From positions 22,503 through 86,502 of the forward strand of contig NZ_BOLS01000012.1 of assembly GCF_016861785.1 (NCBI RefSeq): a stretch of DNA of 64,000 nucleotides, in the 5' to 3' direction. Shown piece by piece: positions 23,786 to 32,536 of the stretch. The position numbers and the translations under genes were made by a program. How positions within the stretch are numbered: the stretch's first letter is position 1; every line of letters starts with the position of its first letter. The notes beneath the pieces are model-generated. The model was not told the origin of the DNA. It searched no databases and was given only the letters and a program-made list of their open reading frames with translations. Origin of the DNA: Lacticaseibacillus mingshuiensis (GTDB lineage Bacteria > Bacillota > Bacilli > Lactobacillales > Lactobacillaceae).

Positions 23786-26293
23786 CTATGGCACAAGTGA
23801 CAGATTCCACGTGAGCGTCGTCTCATACCGCGTGTGATAGCGCGTGGTGCTGGCCGGCACATGCAAGCCAACACTCGTCGCGCCGCTTGCCTCATCGCCG
23901 AAATTCAGCCGCCACGTCCCAAAGCCGCTGGTGTCGTATTTCGTGCCAGCCGCCTCAGCCGTCGTCGCGTCCGGATCCAGAAAATGCCCCGTCCGCGTCA
24001 GCGTCGCCAAAATTGTCGGCGTGGTCGCCGCGGGATCAAGCGCCAGATCCGCCGGCGCCTCATACGTCGCATCATCTGCCGTGGCCCATGTCGGCGACGT
24101 CGCATCATTGGTCCGCTTCAGCGTCGGATTGAGCAAATGCAGCGTCGCGTCCGTTAACTCATGGGCAGTGTGCAGATCCGCATCCTGCGAGTCCGGGTTG
24201 GCAGTTGACGTGAACTGCCCATCCTGCTTGACACTCAGCTGCCAGTTGGCCACCCCGTAGTAATCCTCGATCGTCACCCCAAACGGCAACGCCTGATGCG
24301 TTTTTGCCTGGTTCTCGCCGATATAATACGTGCGGTCGACCTGCTGATCCGTGAACTCCCCGAAATCAAGCGTCTGATCCACACTTAGCTTCAACATCGG
24401 CCGTTCATACCGGTACGTGATCACCAGCGGGTCCGTATCAAACTGCGGATCCAGCACACTGGCCTGGTCAAAACTCGCCGTGGTGAGATCTTCGCTAGTG
24501 GCCTGATCGACCACCGTCCAGCCAGCGATCGACTTCGGCCGGATCGCCGAGCCATCCACCGTGGACACCACCTGCCCAACCGGCCCCGTGACCGTGACAG
24601 AAGGGGCGATCTCAGTCGGGTCCGCCATATCCGAGCTGCGGTCGACATACCGGAACGTCACCGTCCCATTCACCGGCGGCAAGTTGATCGTCGTCTGATT
24701 CGACTGCATCGTCGTCCCGCCGCTGACCACACTGGCCTGATTGAGAATCGTCTCCGCCGTCCCGGCCCGTGCGATCTTCACCTGAAAACGCACACTGAAC
24801 CCATCACCATCCGCGATCGCATACGGAAAATTGATCGTGCCATTCTGCTTAAAACTCGTGTCATCCGCCGCCTGGAACGCCCCATTCGTATCCGCATCCG
24901 CGATCTGAAGCGACCCGTTTTGGTACACCGTCGACGCATCCAGCAAGTCCTTCAACACCCCGCTGCTCAGCCCCGCCAAGTTCGTGAAGTCCAGCTGATA
25001 CGTCACCAGATCACCATCATGACCATCTGTCGCCGTGGAAAAAGTGGTCTCGCCCGTCGAGTCATTGCGCAACGATTTTTTCAACACATACTCCGCAGGT
25101 GGCTGACGCAACTGATACTGATACGTCACCGTGTACGGCGTGGTCGCGGAAAATTGGCCGTGGTCCTGGCCATCGGGCGTGTTGGCCGTGTAATGCTCCG
25201 TGTACTGATACCAATCGTTTTGATACTTGATCCACGCCGGCCGCCGCGTCGCCGCATCCCATGAGTTATTCGGATCCCCGGGAATGATCACCGGCGTTGC
25301 GATCGCCTTGCCCGTCGTGTCGACAAAATTCACCGTCACCGGCTGGGCATTTTGCGGCGTCTTGATCAACGCCACCGCCTGGAACGTCGGATTGGCCCCA
25401 CTTGCACCCGTGTAGCCGTAATACACCTGATCCGATTTGAAATACGTCAGGACATTATCGATATGGAACGTGCTACCCTGCGTCGGGTCGTCATCCAGCG
25501 AATACGTCAGATCCCCGCCGAGAATGCGCGTCCCGTTTTGGTAAGTGACCTGCGGCGTCCACGTGACAACAAAGTGCCGAAACTTACCATTAGACAGCGG
25601 ATTTTTCAGCTGAATGTACTGCAAGTGGCCAACCGTCCGAGAATTCGTCGACTTCAACGGATCATCCCCGGGCCGCACCACGCCTAAATGGCCGACGCCG
25701 AATGTGTTCGGATAATTGATATCGAACTGGTCATCCGCGACCCCAGAGCCGTTCCACCAGCTATCCATTTCGATGGACAGCGCGTTGTGAATGTAAGTCT
25801 TGACGATGGCGGTCGTGCTCGTGCCGTCCGTCGACCACGGATACGCGCCGAGCCCACCACCAGGGGAGCCATACGCGCCATTGCCCGCCGGATCATTTTG
25901 CAACGTGAACGTCATCCCATCGGCATCGTGCTGCGGGTCCGAGCCAAAATAATGCCAGGTGTCATAAGTGAAGGCACTATTTAGATCGATCTTGTTTTTC
26001 GACCACATCCCGCCAATCTGCCAGCTCTTGGTCTTGGTTTTCCCAGTCACCACCAGCGCCTGCGGATAGGAAGTACTGAACGCCGACATATTCGGAAAAT
26101 TCGACGGATTGGCCGTACTCTTATTGAAATAGTCAGACGCCCGCAGCGTCGAAGCAGGCGGGGCCACAGGAAACCCATCCGCCGCAGCCTGCGCCGGCCG
26201 CCCCGGCAGCAGCACTGTCGAGATGATCAACATGATCACCATGAATAATGTCTCAGCCCGTCGTTTCAAAGCGATACCCCCCAGTCCAACCAT
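23786..26293 (-). CDS. L-type lectin/WxL domain surface protein
   Basis: The 835-residue protein begins with a signal peptide (cleavage near AQAAADG) and a legume-type lectin domain (about 45-300; DADGMTFTLQND and GSPGGGLGAY are hallmark segments binding sugar and metal). MucBP-like modules follow (VTVNFVDTTGKAIATP, about 318; VTFRYVDRS, about 555), with a DUF11-like domain between them, and a C-terminal WxL domain (LDFGEF, WRLNFGDEA, final TLTWNLSLVP). It is the first gene of the WxL operon and probably a carbohydrate-binding adhesin. The start is uncertain: ATG 26293 has a poor ribosome site, while TTG 26269 gives a compact signal peptide. Confidence 0.87.
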   Translation of the reverse strand: MVGLGGIALKRRAETLFMVIMLIISTVLLPGRPAQAAADGFPVAPPASTLRASDYFNKSTANPSNFPNMSAFSTSYPQALVVTGKTKTKSWQIGGMWSKNKIDLNSAFTYDTWHYFGSDPQHDADGMTFTLQNDPAGNGAYGSPGGGLGAYPWSTDGTSTTAIVKTYIHNALSIEMDSWWNGSGVADDQFDINYPNTFGVGHLGVVRPGDDPLKSTNSRTVGHLQYIQLKNPLSNGKFRHFVVTWTPQVTYQNGTRILGGDLTYSLDDDPTQGSTFHIDNVLTYFKSDQVYYGYTGASGANPTFQAVALIKTPQNAQPVTVNFVDTTGKAIATPVIIPGDPNNSWDAATRRPAWIKYQNDWYQYTEHYTANTPDGQDHGQFSATTPYTVTYQYQLRQPPAEYVLKKSLRNDSTGETTFSTATDGHDGDLVTYQLDFTNLAGLSSGVLKDLLDASTVYQNGSLQIADADTNGAFQAADDTSFKQNGTINFPYAIADGDGFSVRFQVKIARAGTAETILNQASVVSGGTTMQSNQTTINLPPVNGTVTFRYVDRSSDMADPTEIAPSVTVTGPVGQVVSTVDGSAIRPKSIAGWTVVDQATSEDLTTASFDQASVLDPQFDTDPLVITYRYERPMLKLSVDQTLDFGEFTDQQVDRTYYIGENQAKTHQALPFGVTIEDYYGVANWQLSVKQDGQFTSTANPDSQDADLHTAHELTDATLHLLNPTLKRTNDATSPTWATADDATYEAPADLALDPAATTPTILATLTRTGHFLDPDATTAEAAGTKYDTSGFGTWRLNFGDEASGATSVGLHVPASTTRYHTRYETTLTWNLSLVP

Positions 26294-26717
26294 TCGCCGT
26301 TATGTATCTGCCTTGAGTGTAACAAACGGTTATTTCTATTCACCGCAAGTTTCGTAAATTGTTATTGTATTAAATGGTATATTGCAAATGTGTGTTATAA
26401 AAGTTAGCTGGATCATTGGCGAATCTGAAACCATAACGTCTGTTTTCAGGACACATGGCAGGCTGAAAGTCAACGGACACAAGTGTCCTGTTTGGGGATG
26501 GGACGGGATTATTTGAGAAAAGGTGGGCAGAAGTTCTGCAAAACCTGAAACGTGCCTTTTGAAAGTTATTTTAATGATGAGAGCCACGTTCTTTAACAAT
26601 TGGGGCCGTGTTTTTTCACCGGCTGGTCGGCGCGTTTCTTCCTATATAGAATGCTTGGGACGTAGCACCTAAAATTGGTGAGGTGTCAGCCCGGAAAATG
26701 CTGAGACGCACGACCGC
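26294..26717. other. 424-nt intergenic region without recognisable gene
   Basis: This stretch upstream of the WxL operon is more AT-rich than its surroundings, with TACAAT- and TATAAC-like -10 candidates on the minus strand, but no promoter pair stood out. Short open frames here have neither family features nor ribosome sites. Confidence 0.6.
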
Positions 26718-26756
26718 AAAAAAGCCGGGCAAACATGTGATCGTGTTCGTCCGGCT
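26718..26756 (-). terminator. Terminator of the epimerase-like gene
   Basis: On the minus strand AGCCGG-A-CGAACA pairs with TGTTTGC-CCGGCT and is followed by TTTTTT. Confidence 0.75.
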
Positions 26757-26830
26757 CATGCCTAGTATTCAATTATTCCACGCGCCAGCTGTCCGTATAG
26801 CCGCCCGGTTTTCCCTGGCAACTGCGCCTG

Positions 26831-27811
26831 TTACCCCCGCACAGCCTTCTCCAAGCTCTCGCGAATGGCTGCCTTGACATCATGCGCCCGGATACCCAGC
26901 ACCGGCATCGTGTCCTGCGGGTCCAGATACAGCTCGCGCGCCTGGATCTGGCCCGTCGTTGCGATGTGAATGCCGTGCTCCTTGCCCTGAGCGGCCACCG
27001 CGGCGTCCATCGCCTCATATTGCGCCTGGACCTGCTCGTACGTCACCACCGGAATCTGCGTTTTGCCCACTTGCCCCAGCGCCTCAACAATCATCTCGTA
27101 GAAGTCCTTGTACGTCATGTTCAGCGCGTCGATCGCGTAAGTCCCGCGGTGTACCCCGTTTTCCAGCGCGCCGACTGCGGCCTCCGCGACCTGCTCGACC
27201 GTGACCATCGCCGTTCCGCCTGGCAGGGCAGGGAAAACAGGCTGGTCCCGGATCTGATCGACGAACATCTTCCAAAGCGGCATCCGGCCTGGCATCGTCC
27301 CAAAAATGTAAGGCAACCGCAGCGACGACACCGTCATCTTGCTCTCGCCCTCCGCAAACGCGACCTGTTCCTGAAGCAGCCGCGTGTTCGGATAAGGATC
27401 ATTTTTCAGCCCAGGCATCGAGTCCGCCCAGCGCTCGGAAAATTCTGCAAAGTAGGAGCCAAACACCACGAATTTTTTCACGCCAGCACGCGCCGCAAGT
27501 CGGGCGATGCGCTGCGTCGGCAATACATTCGCCTCATAAAAGAAGCTCAGCGCCGGCGCATCTGGCACCACACGCTCATCCGCGCCAGCCGCGTAAACAA
27601 ATCCCTCGCAATCCGCAAGTAGCGCCTCGATCGCCGAATCCGACAGCTCATTGATATTGCCAAGCGACAGTTCCACCTCACTTGGCAACAAATTGTCCGC
27701 CGGCACCGGTGGCAAGGCCATCGTCTTCACCTGATACCCGCGCGCCAACAATTCCTTCGTCGTGTAATACCCCAAGAACCCAGTCCCGCCGAGCACAAAC
27801 ACTTTAGACAT
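26831..27811 (-). CDS. NAD-dependent epimerase/dehydratase-like (extended SDR) protein
   Basis: The 326-residue cytoplasmic protein starts MSKVFVLGGTGFLGYYTTKEL, with the GxxGFLG nucleotide site of extended or atypical short-chain dehydrogenases. The usual active-site YxxxK is not obvious; SYFAEFSERW occupies that region, so it may be an atypical, NmrA-like member. I chose ATG 27811 with AAGGGAG upstream; an in-frame ATG 42 nt earlier has no ribosome site. It is divergent from the double-domain AraC regulator at 27922, with only 110 nt between the starts, so that protein may control it. Substrate unknown. Confidence 0.8.
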   Translation of the reverse strand: MSKVFVLGGTGFLGYYTTKELLARGYQVKTMALPPVPADNLLPSEVELSLGNINELSDSAIEALLADCEGFVYAAGADERVVPDAPALSFFYEANVLPTQRIARLAARAGVKKFVVFGSYFAEFSERWADSMPGLKNDPYPNTRLLQEQVAFAEGESKMTVSSLRLPYIFGTMPGRMPLWKMFVDQIRDQPVFPALPGGTAMVTVEQVAEAAVGALENGVHRGTYAIDALNMTYKDFYEMIVEALGQVGKTQIPVVTYEQVQAQYEAMDAAVAAQGKEHGIHIATTGQIQARELYLDPQDTMPVLGIRAHDVKAAIRESLEKAVRG

Positions 27812-27921
27812 AAGAAGAACTCCCTTCGATGAGTGACCTGTTATTGACTTCACAATAAGTGTACGATGCTCGTGACTAGAAAAATCGGCAGAAAACCGTC
27901 AATTGTTCGGGAGGCTAAACC

Positions 27922-29199
27922 ATGACTGAAAACTATCCTTACGTGAGCGCCGACTACTTTACCGATGACTATCGCCCCCAGGAAATGCGCCTCTGGGCCG
28001 AAACGATCACCCGCCAAGACAGCTCCCATTATGCCAACGAACCCGAGTTTTACTACGTTTTAGCCGGCCACGGCACACTTATCGTCAACACCCAGCCTAT
28101 CTCCCTAGCAGCCGGCGACCTCATCCAACTCCTGCCCTATCACGTGCATCATTTCGGCAGGGAAAATCGGGCGCTGCAAGTGATCCATGTCCGCGCTTCG
28201 CTTGGCCTATTGCTTCTGACGGCCACACAGCAAGGGCGCTACCGAGCCGCTTTGAAAAACTTTGAGCAACAGCCGCCCCTTGTCCACCTCAACCCCGCCC
28301 AGCAGGCAGCCCTCACGCCGCTTTGCCAATTGGCCCTGAACGCCGGCAACGACGCCCAAAGCGCGAACCTCAACGTCGCCTTGATCAGCCTGCTCGAACA
28401 TTTCCTCCAGATCGGCAAGCGCGCCATCCTCCCGGCCCCGCCGACCCCATACCAGGCGCTGGCCTATCTGCAGCTGCATCACCAAGCCCCGCTTACCGCC
28501 GCCACAGTGGGCACCGCGCTGGGTTGTTCCGGTGAGGCAGTGGAGGGGATGTTACAACAAGTGACCGGCCACGATTTTGCCACCTGCCTCGACCAAGTCC
28601 GCATCCGCAACGCCACCGGTCTCATGCAGTTCCCCGAACTGACCCTGCGCAAGATCGGCATGATCTGTGGCTACCGCTCACCCAGCACCTTCTACGCCCG
28701 CTTCACCGCCATTCACGGCATGACCCCAGGCGCGTATCGGGCGGGGGAGAAGCCGGGAAACGACGCGCAGCGAGAAGATAAGCAGAGACAAGATAAGCAG
28801 AGACAAGATAAGCAGAGACAAGATAAGCGTGCGGGCGGTGAACAGGCAACTGAAATGCTCAGCGTGAACGACGGCTGGACGATCGGTGCCTACCTCGTGG
28901 AACACTGCTGCGACCCACTCACATTGCCAGCCCTCGCTGCGCATTTTCACCAATCCGACGAGCGCGTGGCCCAGCTGCTTCAAGCAACCTTCAACGCTTC
29001 GTTTCCTCAGCTAAAGCACCATCTTCGTGTTCAACTGGCCGCCTCGCTCCTGACAGCCATGCCCACGCTCAGCATCGCCCAAGTGGCCCAGAAGGTCGGG
29101 TATGGGGATGTGACCACCTTTATCCGGCAATTCAAACGCGCGCTGGGCGTGACACCGGGGGCTTGGCGAAAAGAAGAACGACAAGCACCACGGGCATAG
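27922..29199 (+). CDS. AraC family regulator with two AraC-type DNA-binding domains
   Basis: The 425-residue protein has an N-terminal cupin (EPEFYYVLAGHGTLIV, about 35-50; LAAGDLIQLLPYHVHHF), a first AraC domain (about 185-275, ending IGMICGYRSPSTFYARF and MTPGAYR), a charged linker made of D-K-Q-R-Q repeats (about 285-300), and a second, partly independent AraC domain (about 310-415; LAAHFHQSDERVAQLL, then VAQKVGYGDVTTFIRQFKR, VTPGAWRK). AraC proteins normally have a single such domain of about 100 residues, so this looks like a tandem duplication or fusion. It is divergent from the epimerase-like gene, its probable target. Confidence 0.85.
   Translation: MTENYPYVSADYFTDDYRPQEMRLWAETITRQDSSHYANEPEFYYVLAGHGTLIVNTQPISLAAGDLIQLLPYHVHHFGRENRALQVIHVRASLGLLLLTATQQGRYRAALKNFEQQPPLVHLNPAQQAALTPLCQLALNAGNDAQSANLNVALISLLEHFLQIGKRAILPAPPTPYQALAYLQLHHQAPLTAATVGTALGCSGEAVEGMLQQVTGHDFATCLDQVRIRNATGLMQFPELTLRKIGMICGYRSPSTFYARFTAIHGMTPGAYRAGEKPGNDAQREDKQRQDKQRQDKQRQDKRAGGEQATEMLSVNDGWTIGAYLVEHCCDPLTLPALAAHFHQSDERVAQLLQATFNASFPQLKHHLRVQLAASLLTAMPTLSIAQVAQKVGYGDVTTFIRQFKRALGVTPGAWRKEERQAPRA
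28776..28828 (+). repeat. 15-bp in-frame tandem repeat in the linker of the AraC protein
   Basis: Three full copies of AGATAAGCAGAGACA plus a partial copy encode D-K-Q-R-Q units. Copy number can change in steps of five residues without breaking the frame. Confidence 0.95.
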
Positions 29200-29353
29200 A
29201 AAGTAGGCGGAATATTATTTCCCTCTATATTAGAGGCGGTGGCACACGTTTCGCGTGATACCCGATCAGCGTTTGCTAAGCGTGCCTGACTGGCATCGAC
29301 GTAGCTGACAATTGGTCTACACATTAGAGTTCGATGAAATTTCAAGAAAGCGC

Positions 29354-29382
29354 TTGACCGAAAACGTTTTCGGAATTATGGT
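29354..29382 (+). promoter_or_regulatory. Promoter with perfect LacI-type operator in the spacer
   Basis: TTGACC (29354-29359) and TATGGT (29377-29382) are separated by 17 nt. CCGAAAACGTTTTCGG (29358-29373) is a perfect 16-bp palindrome filling the spacer. A near copy precedes the GH65 gene at 30186, so the LacI protein at 35688 is the likely repressor of both. AAAGCGCTT just before the -35 is weakly cre-like. Confidence 0.75.
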
Positions 29383-29424
29383 TGTTTATGAAATCACTTA
29401 CAAGTGCGAAATGGAGGCGGGAAG

Positions 29425-29850
29425 ATGCATACACGCTATACGATTGTTCGAGCGCTTGCTGGACTGATTGACTTCATTGTTGCTTATGTGCCAGCTGTGA
29501 TCATCTTTGCTTTTGGACTTCATACGTCGACTCGCAATGCCGATCTGCTCGGCCAAGCAATCTTCGTCTTGTACAATATCGTGGCTTTGACTGGTTTTCA
29601 CGGGCAGACTGTCGGCAAATATTTCGGCCATTTGAAGGTCGATACGGCTAAGCTCGCCAGTCAAAACGTGATGTTTGTCGGCATTCGCGAAGTGACGAAA
29701 GTACTATTCTTCACCCCAGTGATCGGGATCCCGTTGCTGATCGTCAACTTGGTTGTCTGCCTGCTTAAAGGTCGAACAATCGAGGATTACGTCGGACAAA
29801 CGGTTGTTACAGTCGTCGAGCCAAGGGAGGTCGCCAATGAAACAAAATAA
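29425..29850 (+). CDS. RDD family membrane protein
   Basis: The 141-residue protein has the RDD pattern: RALAGLIDFIVAY (first helix with the conserved Arg and Asp), a second helix (LLGQAIFVLYNIVAL, with GFHGQTVGKYFGHLKV following, the family's G-x-T-x-G-K signature) and a third (FFTPVIGIPLLIVNLVVCLL). RDD proteins are small polytopic membrane proteins, some linked to ion or small-solute movement; this one is unassigned. Start ATG 29425 follows GGAGGCGGG. It shares an operator type with the GH65 operon, so it may act with that sugar transporter. Confidence 0.8.
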   Translation: MHTRYTIVRALAGLIDFIVAYVPAVIIFAFGLHTSTRNADLLGQAIFVLYNIVALTGFHGQTVGKYFGHLKVDTAKLASQNVMFVGIREVTKVLFFTPVIGIPLLIVNLVVCLLKGRTIEDYVGQTVVTVVEPREVANETK

Positions 29851-30121
29851 GGCGATCACCTCTAGCCCGTTGTCGAATATCCCAACCGGTCCACTGCTTG
29901 CGATCGTATTCATTACGGTTGTCTTTGCGGCTTGGCTGGCCTGGCATTTTCGAGAGAATTACGACCCTAAGTCTTTGATCAAGTGGTATTGCTGGTATGC
30001 GGTTCCGCTGTTGATCTTGGCACTGATCTTGCACGTTCAGGTTGTACTTGTGCTCGCGACCTGGCTGGCAGGGGCAGGAATCTTGGCATTTCGGTCGAAT
30101 CATTACTTCTATGGGCGCTAA
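29837..30121 (+). CDS. Small two- or three-helix membrane protein
   Basis: I do not recognise this 94-residue protein. It overlaps the RDD gene by 14 nt and starts at ATG 29837 after GGGAGG. Hydrophobic stretches are at about 19-37 (LLAIVFITVVFAAWLAWHF), 53-70 and 72-84. It is translationally coupled to the RDD protein and may form a complex with it. Confidence 0.7.
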   Translation: MKQNKAITSSPLSNIPTGPLLAIVFITVVFAAWLAWHFRENYDPKSLIKWYCWYAVPLLILALILHVQVVLVLATWLAGAGILAFRSNHYFYGR

Positions 30122-30133
30122 ATTTTTTGCCAG

Positions 30134-30164
30134 TTTCGAAAACGTTTTTGTTAGCGATTACAAT
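30134..30164 (+). promoter_or_regulatory. Operator and promoter of the GH65 operon
   Basis: CGAAAACGTTTTTG (30137-30150) differs by one base from the perfect palindrome at 29358-29373. TACAAT (30159-30164) is the -10 candidate; the operator covers the -35 position. Confidence 0.6.
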
Positions 30165-30185
30165 TTAATTGGATGGAGTTAAGCA

Positions 30186-32519
30186 ATGGAGACAACAATT
30201 AGGTACCCCAAGGACGATCCTTGGCGCATTTCAGAAGCAACGTTTGATCCGCGGTTTTTAGGCAAGTACGAGACGATCTTCGCATTAGGTAATGGGTACT
30301 TGGGTGCCCGTGCCGCCACTGAAGAACGGTATGTCGGGGAAAAACGTGACACATTCATCGCCGGGACATTTGACCGGTTCGATCGAGATGAGGTTACGGA
30401 ACTGCCCAACATCCCAGATGTCTTCGCCGTTACGGTCATCCTCGATGGCCAACAGCTCGATCTGAACCAGGGTGAGGTCAGCGAGTATGACCGAACATTG
30501 AATGTCAAAACTGGTGAGCTGACCCGGAGCTTCTTATGGACATATGCGGGGAAGCAATATCGGTTCCAATCCTCTCGTTTCGTTTCATTCAAACAGCGTC
30601 ATGTTCTCGCGGAGCGCATTTCGATCACACCAGTCGCGGCTAACGCAAACATTCGGTTGACCGCCGGCATCGATGGTCAGATGACTAATAATGGGACTCA
30701 GCATTTCAATGATGACGTTAAACGCCTTTACCCAGGCCAAGTCCTTCAGCTGAGCGCAAAGACAGATCAGTCCGAGATCTATTTTGTCCTGACATCCGAG
30801 CATCGGTTCTCGACCGAGGGTGTGACGATGGGCAAAACAAAAACAGAGATGTTGCGGCGGCAGCTGATGTCGACCTACACCGCCGACATCGAAGCCGGCC
30901 ATCCCTTTGTCTTCACTAATATCACCAATGTATACACGTCACGGGACATCGATGTTATCTACAAAGATCGCAGCAGTCTTCAAGCGCAAGGACTTGAAAC
31001 CGCAGAGGCACTGAAGCCTTTCAGCTATGAAACTTTACAGAAAGAAAGTGCTCAAGCCTGGGCAGACAAGATCTGGGATGCGATGCCGATCACGATCGAC
31101 GCCGACGAGAGCCGTGATGCGTTGGCCATCAATTTTGCCCGTTATCATCTGGCAGTGATGACGCCAGCGCATGATCCGCGAATGAACATTGGGGCAAAGG
31201 GTCTTTCAGGGGAAGGCTACAAGGGCCACACCTTCTGGGATACCGAGATTTTCATGCTTCCGTATTATATCTTCACCTACCCAGAAGTGGCCAAGAAGCT
31301 TGAAACATATCGGTTCCTGAGCCTTGGCGGGGCACGGCGAAAGGCTTCAGATAATGGCTATCATGGGGCGCAATATCCATGGGAGTCTGCTTGGATCGAT
31401 GATGGCGAGTCCACGCCAGTCTGGGGGGCGACTGATATCGTCACCGGCAAAGCGACTAAGATCTGGTCGGGCTTTATTGAACAGCACATCACGGCAGATG
31501 TGGCGTATGGCATCAACGAGTACATTCAGGCGACAGGCGATCAGGAATTTGCTGAGACGATGGGCCACGAAGTTATTCTCGATACCGCACGTTTCTGGGC
31601 AAGCCGGCTGGACTGGAATGAAGACAAGCGCCAGTATGAGATCTTGGACGTGATCGGTCCGGATGAGTACAAGGAGCACGCCAACAATAACGCCTTCACC
31701 AACCACATGGCCAAGTGGAACATGCAACTGGGTCTGGACCTGATCAAAAAGTTGCGTGACACCGCTCCGGCGGAATACACGCGGTTGGATGACCGGTTGA
31801 ACCTCGACCAGTTGGAACAGGAAGTCAGCGAAAAAATTGACAAGTTATACTTGCCTGAGCCGAACGCAAATGATGTCATCCCTCAAGACGATGACTATCT
31901 GAGTAAAAAGCTGATCGACCTGGCACCATACACGGTGAATGGCAAAGTTGGCAGTCTATTTGACCATTTCAACCTGGATCAGGTCGACCAGATGCAGGTC
32001 ACCAAACAAGCGGATGTCATCTTGCTTCTGTTCTTGTTTGAAAAGCATTTCTCCAAAGACGTCAAGCTGAAAAACTGGGAATACTACGAGCCAAAAACGA
32101 CTCACGATTCCTCGCTTTCGCTATTGACCCACACAATCTTTGCCGCTGACCTCGGCGATAAGAAGATGGCTTATGACTTCTATCAACGGGCACGCGACAT
32201 CGATATGGGACCGAACATGAGCAGTAGTGATGAAGGGATTCACGCTGCCTCGATCGGTGGTATTTGGTCCATGACTGTCTTTGGATTTGGCGGTGTTCGT
32301 TATCTCGATGGCAATCTGCGCATCGTGCCGAACCTGCCAGATGCTTGGCATGAATTATCGTTTCAAATTTGGTGGCATCAGCAGAAACTCGCGATCACCG
32401 AGACGCATGATGCGCTAAAGATCAAGAATTTGACAGGAACGGCTGATATCCAGCTGGATTCTGTCGGGGGATCCTACACTGTTTCAGGGCATGACGAGTT
32501 AGTTATCAAATTGGCATAA
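30186..32519 (+). CDS. GH65 disaccharide phosphorylase (kojibiose/nigerose phosphorylase-like)
   Basis: This 777-residue cytoplasmic enzyme splits an alpha-linked glucose disaccharide with phosphate to beta-glucose 1-phosphate and sugar. It has the N-terminal beta-sandwich (LGNGYLGARA, about 35-44), an (alpha/alpha)6 barrel with GEGYKGHTFWDTE (substrate pocket, about 343-355) and the catalytic acid Glu494 in IGPDEYKEH, and a small C-terminal jelly roll. The phosphate-site segment is THDSSLS (about 640). It resembles the kojibiose phosphorylase YcjT of E. coli more than maltose or trehalose-6-phosphate phosphorylases, but linkage specificity cannot be fixed by eye. The following ABC transporter presumably imports the substrate, and the beta-PGM at 38891 handles the product. 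Confidence 0.85.
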   Translation: METTIRYPKDDPWRISEATFDPRFLGKYETIFALGNGYLGARAATEERYVGEKRDTFIAGTFDRFDRDEVTELPNIPDVFAVTVILDGQQLDLNQGEVSEYDRTLNVKTGELTRSFLWTYAGKQYRFQSSRFVSFKQRHVLAERISITPVAANANIRLTAGIDGQMTNNGTQHFNDDVKRLYPGQVLQLSAKTDQSEIYFVLTSEHRFSTEGVTMGKTKTEMLRRQLMSTYTADIEAGHPFVFTNITNVYTSRDIDVIYKDRSSLQAQGLETAEALKPFSYETLQKESAQAWADKIWDAMPITIDADESRDALAINFARYHLAVMTPAHDPRMNIGAKGLSGEGYKGHTFWDTEIFMLPYYIFTYPEVAKKLETYRFLSLGGARRKASDNGYHGAQYPWESAWIDDGESTPVWGATDIVTGKATKIWSGFIEQHITADVAYGINEYIQATGDQEFAETMGHEVILDTARFWASRLDWNEDKRQYEILDVIGPDEYKEHANNNAFTNHMAKWNMQLGLDLIKKLRDTAPAEYTRLDDRLNLDQLEQEVSEKIDKLYLPEPNANDVIPQDDDYLSKKLIDLAPYTVNGKVGSLFDHFNLDQVDQMQVTKQADVILLLFLFEKHFSKDVKLKNWEYYEPKTTHDSSLSLLTHTIFAADLGDKKMAYDFYQRARDIDMGPNMSSSDEGIHAASIGGIWSMTVFGFGGVRYLDGNLRIVPNLPDAWHELSFQIWWHQQKLAITETHDALKIKNLTGTADIQLDSVGGSYTVSGHDELVIKLA

Positions 32520-32536
32520 GCCAGGGGGGAAACACC

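Noticed and set aside
26294..26330. An Rgg-type box before the WxL operon
   Set aside because: GTTACAC is present on the minus strand, but the left half and the spaced -10 are missing.
26336..26599. 87-codon minus-strand frame in the gap before the WxL operon
   Set aside because: No ribosome site, no recognisable domain, and composition unlike neighbouring genes.
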